Source: Toxonevra muliebris | Taxonomy: Eukaryota; Arthropoda; Insecta; Diptera; Pallopteridae | Assembly (NCBI GenBank): GCA_963691655.1 | Contig: OY829330.1 | Location: forward strand, 620,001-684,000 | Reading direction: 5' to 3' | Length of the DNA: 64,000 bases | Part shown: positions 25,237 to 39,600 of the stretch, in pieces | Layout of the letters: each line of letters starts with the position of its first letter | Position numbering within the stretch: position 1 is the stretch's first letter | Notes under the pieces: generated by a model | Seen by the model: only the letters and a program-made list of their open reading frames with translations | The model's database searches: none | Told to the model about the DNA's origin: nothing | Translations under genes and position numbers: made by a program

Positions 25237-25295
25237 CGTATTCGTCGTTCTCTTCTGATGTTGGCGCCAGCATGCAGCAGATCGATGACGAAGAC
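25237..25295 (-). other. Candidate 59-nt exon with splice sites in the 5' LTR
   Basis: Second copy of the 16,241-16,299 motif set. If this part of the LTR is transcribed into the leader, the GTGAGT donor at 25,236 and below could join to downstream acceptors. No downstream env-like frame exists to benefit. Prediction only. Confidence 0.3.
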
Positions 25296-26203
25296 CTGTG
25301 GGAACGAATGGAAATGACCCAAACAATTTATGAAGGGGAACAGAAAAAAGAGCATAGCACAACCACTCTCACTCACATATTTCTTTTTTATACGTATGTG
25401 CATATGCTTTGATCTAATTTTATTTGCGTTTCTTTTCTTATTTTGTCTTTCTTTGATTATTTGCCATAAATATGTATTTTCTTTAATTCTCTCTTTGTTT
25501 TTTTTTTTTATAATAATTTTTGTTTCGCTCTTTGGCGTGTATGTATGAACATATGTATGCATGTAACTATAACTATCACTTGCACAGGTCGTTGACCTCA
25601 TCAGCTGTTGGAATTTCTTCGCTTGCGCCTACCCAACAAAGCAGCTTGAGGCCCTATAATTTTCCTCTCTAGGACCTGTTGAAAAATAACCAAAAACCAT
25701 TTTTTTTTTTTTTTTTTCGGATATATATATTTTTTTTTTCTTTACCTCAAGCCTTTCTGCATTAGGTTTCTCTCCACTAGCTCTAGCCCTTGAGAACTTT
25801 TGTCTTTGATGTATATGTATATTTACAACTATATATACCTATGCGGGGTTAACTTCTGTCGCCAATTAGAATTTTTCTGGACTTTCTGTTGCTAGGTGTA
25901 TTTTCCTAATGATCCTACATAGGTACCTTTCATACATAGAGACCGTTTAGTGATACTGTTTGCTGAATCCCTATTATGCTGAGTAGCACGACCCGATTGC
26001 AGTCAGTCAGATCGTTGGTTCTCTCCACATTCGCATACTCATTCTACTACTTAAGCACTGACCCCAAGTAGCCCACGCGCATATGCAAGGTATTATTTCG
26101 TTAGGGATTTTTGTGCACGCATTATTTGATGTTGGCTGGTTACCACTACTACCTAATTTTTATTTTGTGTTTTTGGGATTTTGTAGAGCAGACTGTCGTT
26201 ACA

Positions 26204-26207
26204 TATT
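26204..26207. repeat. Target-site duplication TATT, right copy
   Basis: Directly follows the terminal CA of the right LTR and matches 15,050-15,053. Confidence 0.93.
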
Positions 26208-29200
26208 CCACCACATGGCCAGTAGACCTCGCCATGATTCCAGGTACCAAACTTAAAAATCGCTCTTTTTAAATTCTGGCAAAACGAAGCGGTGCTGGAA
26301 TTTTTGGTCAATTTTCTCAGCTTTTTCCACTGTATTGGCCATAATTCGGAAATAGCTACAACGCAGAAGCTGCGGTATATACCACAACATGGCCAGCAGA
26401 CCTCGGTATAATTTGAGGTACCAAACGTAAAAATCGCTGTGTTTAAATTCTGGCAAAACGAAGCGGTGCTGGAATTTTGGTCAATTTTCTCAGCTTTTTC
26501 CACTTTATTGACCATAATTCGGAAATGGCTACAACGCAGTAGCTGGGGTATATACCACAACATGGCCAGCAGACCGCGGCATAATTAAAGGTACCAAACG
26601 TAAAAATCGCTCTTTTTAAATTCTGGCAAAACGAAGCGGTGCTGGAATTTTGGTCAATTTTCTCAGCTTTTTCCACTTTATTGGTCATAATTCGGAAATG
26701 CCTACAACGCAGAAGCTGCGGTATATACCACAACATGGCCAGCAGACCTCGGTATAATTTAAGGTACCTAACTTAAAAATCGCTCTTTTTAAATTCTGGC
26801 AAAACGAAGCGGTGCTGGAATTTTGGTCAATTTTCTCAGCTTTTTCTACTGTATTGACCATAATTCGGAAATAGCTACAACGCAGAAGCTGCGGTATATA
26901 CCACTACATAGCCAGTAGACCGCGCCATGATTCCAGGTACCTAACTTAAAAATCACTCTTTTTAAATTCTGGCAAGACGAAGCGGTGCTGAAATTTTGGT
27001 CAATTTTCTCAGATTTTTCCACTGTATTGGCCATAATTCGGAAATGGCTACAACGCAGAAGCTGCGGTATATACCACAACATGGCCATCAGACCTCGGTA
27101 TAATTTGAGGTACCAAACGTAAAAATCGCTGTGTTTAAATTCTGGCAAAACGAAGCGGTGCTGGAATTTTGGCCGATTTTCTCAGATTTTTCCACTTTAT
27201 TGACCATAATTCGGAAATAGCTACAACGCAGAAGCTGCGGTATATTCCACCACATGGCCAGTAGACCTCGCCATGATTCCAGGTACCAAACTTAAAAATC
27301 GCTCTTTTCAAATTCTGGCAAAACGAAGCGGTGCTGGAATTTTTGGTCAATTTTCTCAGCTTTTTCCACTGTATTGGCCATAATTCGGAAATAGCTACAA
27401 CGCAGAAGCTGCGGTATATACCACTACATAGCCAGTAGACCGCGCCATGATTCCAGGTACCTAACTTAAAAATCGCTCTTTTTAAATTCTGGCAAAACGA
27501 AGCGGTGCTGGAATTTTGGTCAATTTTCTCAGCTTTTTCCACTTTATTGACCATAATTCGGAAATGGCTACAACGCAGAAGCTGCGGTATATACCACCAC
27601 ATGGCCAGCAGACCTCGGCATAATTTAAGGTACCTAACTTAAAAATCGCTCTTTTTAAATTCTGGCAAAACGAAGCGGTGCTGGAATTGTGGCCATTTTT
27701 CTCAGCTCTTTCCATTGTATTGCCCATAACTCGGAAATGGCTACAACGCAGAAGCTGCGGTTTATACCACCACATGGCCAGTAGATCTCGCTATGATTGC
27801 GGGTACCAAACTTAAAAATCGCTCTTTTTAAATTCTGGCAAAACGAAGCGGTGCTGGAATTTTGGTCAATTTTCTCAGCTTTTTCCATTGTATTGGCCAT
27901 AACTCGGAAATGGCTACAACGCAGAAGCTGCGGTTTACACCACCACATGGCCAGTAGCTCTCGCCATGATTGCGGGTACCAAACTTAAAAATCGCTCTTT
28001 TTAAATTCTGGCAAAACGAAGCGGTGCTGGAATTTTGGTCAATTTTCTCAGCTTTTTCCACTGTATTGGCCATAACTCGGAAATGGCTCCAACGCAGAAG
28101 CTGCGGTATATACCACCACATGGCCAGTAGACCACGCCATGATACCAGGTACCTAACTTAAAAATCGCTCTTTTTAAATTCTGGCAGAACGAAGCGGTGC
28201 TGGAATTTTGGTCGATTTTCTCAGATTTTTCCACTTTATTGACCATCATTCGGAAATAGCTACAACGCAGAAGCTGCAGTATATACCACCACATGGCCAA
28301 CAGACCTCGGCAAAGTTTAAGGTACCAAACGTAAAAATTGCTCTTTTTAAATTCTGGCAAAACGAAGCGGTGCTGGAATTTTGGTCAATTTTCTCAGATT
28401 TTTCCACTGTATTGGCCATAATTCGGAAATGCCTACAACGCAGAAGCTGCGGTATATACCACCACATGGCCAGCAGACCTCGGTATAATTTAAGGTACCT
28501 AACTTAAAAATCGCTCTTTTTAAATTCTGGCAAAACGAAGCGGTGCTGGAATTTTGGTCAATTTTCTCAGCTTTTTCCACTGTATTGGCCATAATTCGGA
28601 AATGCCTACAACGCAGAAGCTGCGGTATATACCACCACATGGCCAGTAGACCTCGCCATGATACCAGGTACCTAACTTAAAAATCGCTCTTTTTAAATTC
28701 TGGCAGAACGAAGCGGTGCTGGAATTTTGGTCAATTTTCTCAGCTTTTTCTACTTTATTAACCATAATTCGGAAATGGCTACAACGCAGAAGCTGCGGTA
28801 TATACCACAACATGGCCAGCAGACCGCGGCATAATTTAAGGTACCAAACGTAAAAATCGCTGTTTAGAAATTCTGGCAAAACGAAGCGGTGCTGGAATTT
28901 TGGTCGATTTTCTCAGATTTTTCCACTGTATTGACCATAATTCGGAAACAGCTACAACGCAGAAGCTGCGGTATATTCCATCACATGGCCAGCAAACCTC
29001 GGCATAATTTAAGGTACCTAACTTAAAAATCGCTCTTTTTAAATTCTGGCAAAACGAAGCGGTGCTGGAATTTTGGTCAATTTTCTCAGCTTTTTCCATT
29101 GTATTGGCCATAACTCGGAAATGGATACAACGCAGAAGCTGCGGTATATACCACCACAGGGCCAGTAGACCTCGGCACGATTCCAGGTACCAAACTTAAA

Positions 29201-30889
29201 AATCGCTATTTTTAAATTCTGGCAAAACGAAGCGGTGCTGGAATTTTGGTAAATTTTCTCAGATTTTTCCACTGTATTGGCCATAATTCAGAAATGCCTA
29301 CAACGCAGAAGCTGCGGTATATACCACAACATGGCCTGCAGACCGCGGCATAATTTAAAGTACCTAACTTAAAAATCGCTCTTTTTAAATTCTGGCAAAA
29401 CGAAGCGGTGCTGGAATTTTGGTCAATTTTCTCAGATTCTTCCACTGTATTGGCCATAATTCAGAAATGGCTACAACGCAGAAGCTGCGGTATATACCAC
29501 CACATGGCCAGCAGACCTCGGCATAATTTAAGGTACCTAACTTAAAAATCTCTCTTTTTAAATTCTGGCAAAACGAAGCGGTGCTGGAATTTTGGTAAAT
29601 TTTCTCAGATTTTTCCACTGTATTGACCATAATTTGGAATTGGCTACAACGCAGAAGTTGCGGTATATACCACAACGTGGCCAGCAGACCTCGGTATAAT
29701 TTAAGGTACCAAACTTAAAAATCGCTCTTTTTAAATTCTGGCAGAACGAAGCGGTGCTGGAATTTTGGTCGATTTTCTCAGATTTTTCCTCTTTATTGAC
29801 CATAATTCGGAAATAGCTACAACGCAGAAGCTGCGGTATATACCACCACATGGCCAGTAGATCTCGCCATGATTGCAGGTACCAAACTTAAAAATCGCTC
29901 TTTTTAAATTCTGGCAAAACGAAGCGGTGCTGGAATTTTGGTCAAGTTTCTCAGCTTTTTCCACTGTATTGGCCATAATTCGGAAATGCCTACAACGCAG
30001 AAGCTGCGGTATATACCACAACATGGCCAGCAGACCTCGGTATAATTTAAGGTGCCTAACTTAAAAATCGCTGTTTTTAAATTCTGGCAAAACGAAGCGG
30101 TGCTGGAATTTTGGTCAATTTTCTCAGCTTTTTCCACTTTATTGACCATAATTCGGAAATGGCTACAACGCAGAAGCTGCGGTATATACCACCACATGGC
30201 CAGCAGACCTCGGCATAATTTAAGGTACCAAACGTAAAAATCGTTGTTTTTAAATTCTGGCAAAACGAAGCGGTGCTGGAATTTTGGTCGATTTTCTCAG
30301 ATTTTTCCACTGTATTGACCATAATTCGGAAACAGCTCCAACGCAGAAGCTGCGGTATATTCCACCACATGGCCAGTAGACCGCGCCACGATTCCAGGTA
30401 CCAAACTTAAAAATCGCTCTTTTTAAATTCTGGCAAAACGAAGCGGTGCTGGAATTTTGGTAAATTTTCTCAGATTTTTCCACTTTATTGGCCATAATTC
30501 AGAAATGGCTACAACGCAGAAGCTGCGGTATATACCACCACATGGCCAGCAAACCTCGGCATAATTTAAGGAACCTAACTTAAAAATCGCTCTTTTTAAA
30601 TTCTGGCAAAACGAAGCGGTGCTGGAATTTTGGTAAATTTTCTCAGATTTTTCCACTGTATTGGCCATAATTCGGAAATGGCTACAACGCAGAAGCTGCG
30701 GTATATACCACCACATGGCCAGCAGACCTCGGCATAATTTAAGGTACCTAACTTAAAATGGCTTTTCTTAAATTCTGGCAAAACGAAGCGGTGCTGGAAT
30801 TTTGGTCAATTTTCTCAGCTTTTTCCACTGTATTGACCATAATTCGGAATTGGCTACAACGCAGAAGCTGCGGTATATACCACAACATG

Positions 30890-32140
30890 GCCAGTAGATC
30901 TCGCCATGATTGCAGGTACCAAACTTAAAAATCGCTCTTTTTAAATTCTGGCAAAACGAAGCGGTGCTGGAATTTTGGTCAATCTTCTCAGCTTTTTCCA
31001 CTGTATTGACCATAATTTAGAAATGGCTACAACGCAGAAGCTGCGGTATATACCACCACATGGCCAGCAGACCTTGGTATAATTTAAGGTACCTAACTTA
31101 AAAATCGCTCTTTTTAAATTCTGGCAAAACGAAGCGGTGCTGGAATTTTGGTCAATTTTCTCAGATTTTTCCACTGTATTGGCCATAATTCAGAAATGGC
31201 TACAACGCAGAAGCTGCGGTATATACCACCACATGGCCAGCAGACCTCGGTTTAATTTACGGTACCTAACTTAAAAATCGCTTTTCTTAAATTCTGGCAA
31301 AACGAAGCGGTGCTGGAATTTTGGTAAATTTTCTCAGATTTTTCCACTGTATTGGCCATAATTCGGAAATGGCTACAACGCAGAAGCTGCGGTATATACC
31401 ACCACATGGCCAGCAAACCTCGGCATAATTTAAGGAACCTAACTTAAAAATCGCTCTTTTTAAATTCTGGCAAAACGAAGCGGTGCTGGAATTTTGGTAA
31501 ATTTTCTCAGATTTTTCCACTGTATTGGCCATAATTCGGAAATGGCTACAACGCAGAAGCTGCGGTATATACCACCACATGGCCAGCAGACCTCGGCATA
31601 ATTTAAGGTAGCTAACTTAAAAATCGCTCTTTTTAAATTCTGGCAGAACGAAGCGGTGCTGGAATTTTGGTCGATTTTCTCAGATTTTTCCACTTTATTG
31701 ACCATCATTCGAAAATAGCTACAACGCAGAAGCTGCGGTATATACCACCACATGGCCAGTAGATCTCGCCATGATTGCAGGTACCAAACTTAAAAATCGC
31801 TCTTTTTAAATTCTGGCAAAACGAAGCGGTGCTGGAATTTTGGTCAATCTTCTCAGCTTTTTCCACTGTATTGACCATAATTTAGAAATGGCTACAACGC
31901 AGAAGCTGCGGTATATACCACCACATGGCCAGCAGACCTTGGTATAATTTAAGGTACCTAACTTAAAAATCGCTCTTTTTAAATTCTGGCAAAACGAAGC
32001 GGTGCTGGAATTTTGGTCAATTTTCTCAGATTTTTCCACTGTATTGGCCATAATTCAGAAATGGCTACAACGCAGAAGCTGCGGTATATACCACCACATG
32101 GCCAGCAGACCTCGGTTTAATTTACGGTACCTAACTTAAA
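30890..32140 (+). repeat. Five-monomer (865-bp) local duplication
   Basis: Monomers carrying the rare TCAATCTTCTCAG change recur 865 bp apart (near 30,980 and 31,845). Their neighbours carry matching variants (AGACCTTGGTATAATT, CCTCGGTTTAATTTACGG) at the same interval, so a block of five monomers was duplicated. Confidence 0.7.
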
Positions 32141-35100
32141 AATCGCTTTTCTTAAATTCTGGCAAAACGAAGCGGTGCTGGAATTTTGGTCAATTTTCTC
32201 AGCTTTTTCCACTGTATTGACCATAATTTGGAAATGGCTACAACGCAGAAGCTGCGGTATATACCACCACATGGCCAGTAGATCTCGCCATGATTGCAGG
32301 TACCTAACTTAAAAATCGCTCTTTTTAAATTCTGGCAGAACGAAGCGGTGCTGGAATTTTGGTCGATTTTCTCAGATTTTTCCACTTTATTGACCATCAT
32401 TCGGAAATAGCTACAACGCAGAAGCTGCGGTATATACCACCACATGGCCAGTAGATCTCGCCATGATTGCAGGTACCAAACTTAAAAATCGCTCTTTTTA
32501 AATTCTGGCAAAACGAAGCGGTGCTGGAATTTTGGTCAATTTTCTCAGCTTTTTCCACTGTATTGACCATAATTTGGAAATGGCTACAACGCAGAAGCTG
32601 CGGTATATACCACCACATGGCCAGCAGACTTCGGTATAATTTAAGGTACCTAACTTAAAAATCGCTCTTTTTAAATTCTGGCAAAACGAAGCGGTGCTGG
32701 AATTTTGGTCAATTTTCTCAGATTTTTCCACTTTATTGGCCATAATTCAGAAATGGCTACAACGCAGAAGCTGCGGTATATACCACCACATGGCCAGCAG
32801 ACCTCGGCATAATTAAAGGTACCTAACTTAAAAATCGATTTTCTTAAATTCTGGCAAAACGAAGCGGCGCTGGAATTTTGGCCAATTTTCTCAGATTTTT
32901 CCACTTTATTGACCATAATTCTGAAATGGCTACAACGCAGAATCTGCGGTATATACCACCACACGGCCAATAGAACACGCCATGATTCCAGGTACCAAAC
33001 TTAAAAATCGCTCTTTTTAAATTCTGGCAAAACGAAGCGGTGCTGGAATTTTGGTCAATTTTCTCAGCTTTTTCCATTGTATTGGCCATAATTCGGAAAT
33101 GGCTACAACGCAGAAGCTGCGGTATATACCACAACATGGCCAGCAGACCTCGGTATAATTTAAGGTACCTAACTTAAAAATCGCTCTTTTTAAATTCTGG
33201 TAGAACGAAGCGGTGCTGGAATTTTGGTCGATTTTCTCAGATTTTTCCACTTTATTGACCATAATTCGGAAATAGCTACAACGCAGAAGTTGCGGTATAC
33301 ACCACCACATGGCCAGTAGACCACGCCATGATTCCAGGTACCAAACGCAAAAATCGCTTTTTTTAAATTCTGGCAAAACGAAGCGGTGCTGGAATTTTGG
33401 TCAATTTTCTCAGCTTTCCCACTGTATTGGCCATAATTCGGAAATGGCTACAACGCAGAAGCTGCGGTATATACCACCACATGGCCAGTAGACCTCGCCA
33501 TGATTCCAGGTACCTAACTTAAAAATCGCTCTTTTTAAATTCTGGCAAAACGAATCGGAGCTGGAATTTTGGTCAATTTTCTCAGCTTTTTCCACTGTAT
33601 TGGCCATAATTCGGAAATGCCTACAACGCAGAAGCTGCGGTATATACCACCACATGGCCAGCAGACCTCGGTATAATTTAAGGTACCTAACTTAAAAATC
33701 GCTCATTTTAAATTCTGGTAGAACAAAGCGGTGCTGAAATTTTGGTCGATTTTCTCAGATTTTTCCACTTTATTGACCATAATTCGAAAATAGCTACAAC
33801 GCAGAAGTTGCGGTATACACCACCACATGGCCAGTAGACCACGCCATGATTCCAGATACCAAACGTAAAAATCGCTCTTTTTAAATTCTGGCAAAACGAA
33901 GCGGTGCTGGAATTTTGGTCAATTTTCTCAGCTTTTTCCATTGTATTGGCCATAACTCGGAAATGGCTACAAGCCAGAAGCTGCGGTATATACCACCACA
34001 TGGCCAGTAGATCTCGCCATGATTGCGGGTACCAAACTTAAAAATCGCTTTTTTTAAATTCTGGCAAAACGAAGCGGTGCTGGAATTTTGGTCAATTTTC
34101 TCAGCTTTTTCCATTGTATTGGCCATAACTCATAAATGGCTACAACGCAGAAGCTGCGGTATATACCACCACATGACCAGTAGATCTCGCCATGATTGCA
34201 GGTACCAAACTTAAAAATCGTTCTTTTTAAATTCTGGCAAAACGAAGCGGTGCTGGAATTTTGGTAAATTTTCTCAGCTTTTTCCATTGTATTGGCCATA
34301 ATTTGGAAATGGCTACAACGCAGAAGCTGCGGTATATACCACCACATGGCCAGCAGACCTCGGTATAAATTAAGGTACCTAACTTAAAAATCGCTCTTTT
34401 TAAATTCTGGCAAAACGAAGAGGTGCTGGAATTTTGGTCAATTTTCTCAGATTTTTCCACTTTATTGGCCATAACTCATAAATGGCTACAACGCAGAAGC
34501 TGCGGTATATACCACCACATCACCAGTAGATCTCGCCATGATTGCAGGTACCAAGCTTAAAAATCGCTGTTTTTAAATTCTGGCAGAACGAATCGGAGCT
34601 GGAATTTTGGTAAATTTTCTCAGCTTTTTCCACTTTATTGGCCATAATTCGGAAATGGCCACAGCGCAGAAGCTGCGGTATACACCAACACATGGCCAGC
34701 AAACCTCGGTATAATTTAAGGTACCTAACTTAAAAATCGCTCTTTTTAAATTCTGGCAAAACGAAGCGGTGCTGGAATTTTGTTCAATTTTCTCAGCTTT
34801 TTCCACTGTATTGGCCATAATTCAGAAATGCCTACAACGCAGAAGCTGCGGTATATACCACCACATGGCCAGCAGACCTCGGCATAATGTAAGGTACCAA
34901 ACTTAAAAATCGCTCTTTTTAAATTCTGGCAAAACGAAGCGGTGCTGGAATTTTGGTCAATTTTCTCAGCTTTTTCCATTGTATTGGCCATAACTCATAA
35001 ATGGCTACAACGCAGAAGCTGCGGTATATACCACCACATCACCAGTAGATCTCGCCATGATTGCAGGTACCAAACTTAAAAATCGCTCTTTTTAAATTCT

Positions 35101-36659
35101 GGCAAAACGAAGCGGTGCTGGAATTTTGGTCGATTTTCTCAGCTTTTTCCACTGTATTGGCCATAATTCAGAAATGGCTACAACGCAGAAGCTGCGGTAT
35201 ATACCACCACATGGCCAGCAGACCTCGGCATAATTTAAGGTACCAAACGTGAAAATCGCTCTTTTTAAATTCTGGCAAAACGAAGCGGTGCTGGAATTTT
35301 GGTCAATTTTCTGAGCTTTTTCCACTCTATTGGCCATAATTCGGAAATGGCTACAACGCAGAAGCTGCGGTATATACCACCACATGGCCAGCAGACCTCG
35401 GTATAATTTAAGGTACCTAACTTAAAAATCGCTCTTTTTAAATTCTGGCAAAACGAAGCGGTGCTGGAATTTTGGTCGATTTTCTCAGCTTTTTCCACTG
35501 TATTGGCCATAATTCAGAAATGCCTACAACGCAGAAGCTGCGGTATATACCACCACATGGCCAGCAGACCTCGGCATAATGTAAGTTACCAAACTTACAA
35601 ATCGTTTTTTTTAAATTCTGGCAAAACGAAGCGGTGCTGGAATTTTGGTAAATTTTCTCAGCTTTTTCCACTGTATTGGCCATAATTTGGAAATGGCTAC
35701 AACGCAGAAGCTGCGGTATATACCACCACATGGCCAGCAGACCTCGGTATAAATTAAGGTACCAAACTTAAAAATCGCTCTTTTTAAATCCTGGCAAAAC
35801 GAAGAGGTGCTGGAATTTTGGTCAATTTTCTCAGATTTTTCCACTTTATTGACCATAATTCGGAAATAGCTACAACGCAGAAGCTGCGGTATATACCACC
35901 ACATGGCCAGTAGACCACGCCATGATTCCAGGTACCAAACGTAAAAATCGCCCTTTTGAAATTCTGGCAAAACGAAGCGGTGCTGGAATTTTGGTCAATT
36001 TTCTCAGCTTTTTCCACTGTATTGGCCTTAATTCAGAAATGCCTACAACGCAGAAGCTGCGGTATATACCACCACATAGCCAGTAAACCTCGGCATAATT
36101 TAAGGTACCAAACTTAAAAATCGCTCTTTTTAAATTCTGGCAAAACGAAGCGGTGCTGGAATTTTGGTCGATTTTCTCAGCTTTTTCCACTTTATTGGCC
36201 ATAATACGGAAATAGCAACAACGCAGAAGCTGCGGTATATACCATCACATGGCCAGTAAACCTCGCCATGATTCCAGGTACCAAACTTAAAAAACGCTCT
36301 TTTTAAATTCTGGCAAAACGAAGCGGTGCTGGAATTTTGGTCGATTTTCTCAGCTTTTTCTACTTTATTGACTATAATTCGGAAATGGCTACAACGCAGA
36401 AGCTGCGGTATATACCACCACATAGCCAGTAGACCTCGGCATAATTTAAGGTACCTACCTTAAAAATCGCTCATTTTAAATTCTGGCAAAACGAAGCGGT
36501 GCTGGAATTTTGGTCAATTTTCTCAGCTTTTTCCACTTTATTGGCCATAATTCGGAACCGGCAAAAACGCAGAAGCTGCGGTATATACCACCACATAGCC
36601 AGTAAACCTCGCCATGATTTAAGGTACCAAACTTAAAAATCGCTCTTTTTAAATTCTGG

Positions 36660-39600
36660 CAAAACGAAGCGGTGCTGGAATTTTGGTAAATTTGCTCAGA
36701 TTTTCCACTCTATTGGCCATAATTCGGAAATGGCTACAACGCAGAAGCTGCGGTTCATACCACTACATGGCCAGTAGACCTCGCTATGATTCCAGGTACC
36801 TAACTTAAAAATCGCTCTTTTTAAATTCTGGCAAAACGAAGCGGTGCTGGAATTTTGGTCAATTTTCTCAGCTTTTTCCACTGTATTGGCCATAATTCAG
36901 AAATGGCTACAACGCAGAAGCTGCGGTATATACCACCACATGGCCAGCAGACCTCGGCATAATTTAAGGTACCAAACGTGAAAATCGCTCTTTTTAAATT
37001 CTGGCAAAACGAAGCGGTGCTGGAATTTTGGTAAATTTGCTCAGATTTTCCACTCTATTGGCCATAATTCGGAAATGGCTACAACGCAGAAGCTGCGGTT
37101 CATACCACTACATGGCCAGTAGACCTCGCTATGATTCCAGGTACCTAACTTAAAAATCGCTCTTTTTAAATTCTGGCAAAACGAAGCGGTGCTGGAATTT
37201 TGGTCAATTTTCTCAGCTTTTTCCACTGTATTGGCCATAATTCAGAAATGGCTACAACGCAGAAGCTGCGGTATATACCACCACATGGCCAGCAGACCTC
37301 GGCATAATTTAAGGTACCAAACGTGAAAATCGCTCTTTTTAAATTCTGGCAAAACGAAGCGGTGCTGGAATTTTGGTCAATTTTCTCAGCTTTTTCCACT
37401 GTATTGGCCTTAATTCAGAAATGCCTACAACGCAGAAGCTGCGGTATATACCACCACATGGCCAGCAGACCTCGGCATAATGTAAGGTACCAAACTTAAA
37501 AATCGCTCTTTTTAAATTCTGGCAAAACGAAGCGGTGCTGGAATTTTGGTAAATTTGCTCAGATTTTCCACTCTATTGGCCATAATTCGGAAATGGCTAC
37601 AACGCAGAAGCTGCGGTTCATACCACTACATGGCCAGTAGACCTCGCTATGATTCCAGGTACCTAACTTAAAAATCGCTCTTTTTAAATTCTGGCAAAAC
37701 GAAGCGGTGCTGGAATTTTGGTCAATTTTCTCAGCTTTTTCCACTCTATTGGCCATAATTCGGAAATGGCTACAACGCAGAAGCTGCGGTATATACCACC
37801 ACATGGCCAGCAGACCTCGGTATAATTTAAGGTACCTAACTTAAAAATCGCTCTTTTTAAATTCTGGCAAAACGAAGCGGTGCTGGAATTTTGGTCGATT
37901 TTCTCAGCTTTTTCCACTGTATTGGCCATAATTCAGAAATGCCTACAACGCAGAAGCTGCGGTATATACCACCACATGGCCAGCAGACCTCGGCATAATG
38001 TAAGGTACCAAACTTACAAATCGTTTTTTTTTAATTCTGGCAAAACGAAGCGGTGCTGGAATTTTGGTAAATTTTCTCAGCTTTTTCCATTGTATTGGCC
38101 ATAATTTGGAAATGGCTACAACGCAGAAGCTGCGGTATATACCACCACATGGCCAGCAGACCTCGGTATAAATTAAGGTACCAAACTTAAAAATCGCTCT
38201 TTTTAAATTCTGGCAAAACGAAGCGGTGCTGGAATTTTGGTAAATTTTCTCAGCTTTTTCCATTGTATTGGCCATAACTCATAAATGGCTACAACGCAGA
38301 AGCTGCGGTATATACCACCACATGACCAGTAGATCTCGCCATGATTGCAGGTACCAAACTTAAAAATCGTTCTTTTTAAATTCTGGCAAAACGAAGCGGT
38401 GCTGGAATTTTGGTAAATTTTCTCAGCTTTTTCCATTGTATTGGCCATAATTTGGAAATGGCTACAACGCAGAAGCTGCGGTATATACCACCACATGGCC
38501 AGCAGACCTCGGTATAAATTAAGGTACCAAACTTAAAAATCGCTCTTTTTAAATTCTGGCAAAACGAAGAGGTGCTGGAATTTTGGTCAATTTTCTCAGA
38601 TTTTTCCACTTTATTGACCATAATTCGGAAATAGCTACAACGCAGAAGCTGCGGTATATACCACCACATGGCCAGTAGACCACGCCATGATTCCAGGTAC
38701 CAAACGTAAAAATCGCCCTTTTGAAATTCTGGCAAAACGAAGCGGTGCTGGAATTTTGGTCAATTTTCTCAGCTTTTTCCACTGTATTGGCCATAATTCA
38801 GAAATGCCTACAACGCAGAAGCTGCGGTATATACCACCACATGGCCAGCAGACCTCGGCATAATGTAAGGTACCAAACTTAAAAATCGCTCTTTTTAAAT
38901 TCTGGCAAAACGAAGCGGTGCTGGAATTTTGGTAAATTTGCTCAGATTTTCCACTCTATTGGCCATAATTCGGAAATGGCTACAACGCAGAAGCTGCGGT
39001 TCATACCACTACATGGCCAGTAGACCTCGCTATGATTCCAGGTACCTAACTTAAAAATCGCTCTTTTTAAATTCTGGCAAAACGAAGCGGTGCTGGAATT
39101 TTGGTCGATTTTCTCAGCTTTTTCCACTGTATTGGCAATAATTCGGAAATGGCTACAACACAGAAGCTGCGGTATATACCACCACATGGCCAGCAGACCT
39201 CGGTATAATTTAAGGTACCTAACTTAAAAATCGCTCTTTTTAAATTCTGGCAAAACGAAGCGGTGCTGGAATTTTGGTCAATTTTCTCAGCTTTTTCCAC
39301 TGTATTGGCCATAATTCAGAAATGCCTACAACGCAGAAGCTGCGGTATATACCACCACATGGCCAGCAGACCTCGGCATAATGTAAGGTACAAAGCTTAA
39401 AAATCGCTGTTTTTAAATTCTGGCAGAACGAATCGGAGCTGGAATTTTGGTAAATTTTCTCAGCTTTTTCCACTGTATTGGCCATAATTCGGAAATGGCC
39501 ACAGCGCAGAAGCTGCGGTATATACCACCACATGGCCAGTAGACCTCGGCATAATGTAAGGTACCAAACTTAAAAATCGCTCTTTTTAAATTCTGGCAAA

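Larger units (their letters stand above)
15054..26203 (-). mobile_element. Intact Ty3/gypsy-class LTR retrotransposon, Ulysses/Osvaldo-like
   Basis: A complete 11,150-bp element read on the minus strand. In order: 5' LTR (24,050-26,203), tRNA-Lys primer-binding site, leader of about 1.4 kb, gag, pol, short 3' region, and 3' LTR (15,054-17,207). The LTRs are the same length without gaps and differ by one substitution that I could find (T at 16,774, C at 25,770). The target duplication is perfect and both reading frames are open, so insertion was recent and the copy may be competent. Domain order PR-RT-RH-IN places it in Ty3/gypsy (Metaviridae). There is no env ORF. Long LTRs plus a Lys primer recall Ulysses and Osvaldo of Drosophila; this lineage call is inference and needs an RT phylogeny. 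Confidence 0.95.
24050..26203 (-). repeat. 5' LTR of the retrotransposon, 2,154 bp
   Basis: Identical in length to the other LTR, with one substitution seen (C at 25,770 against T at 16,774). It is the promoter-bearing LTR because the primer-binding site follows it on the minus strand. The start site and TATA element could not be assigned with confidence, as many TATA-like runs occur. It carries its own copies of the tRNA-like segment and the candidate exon. Confidence 0.96.
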
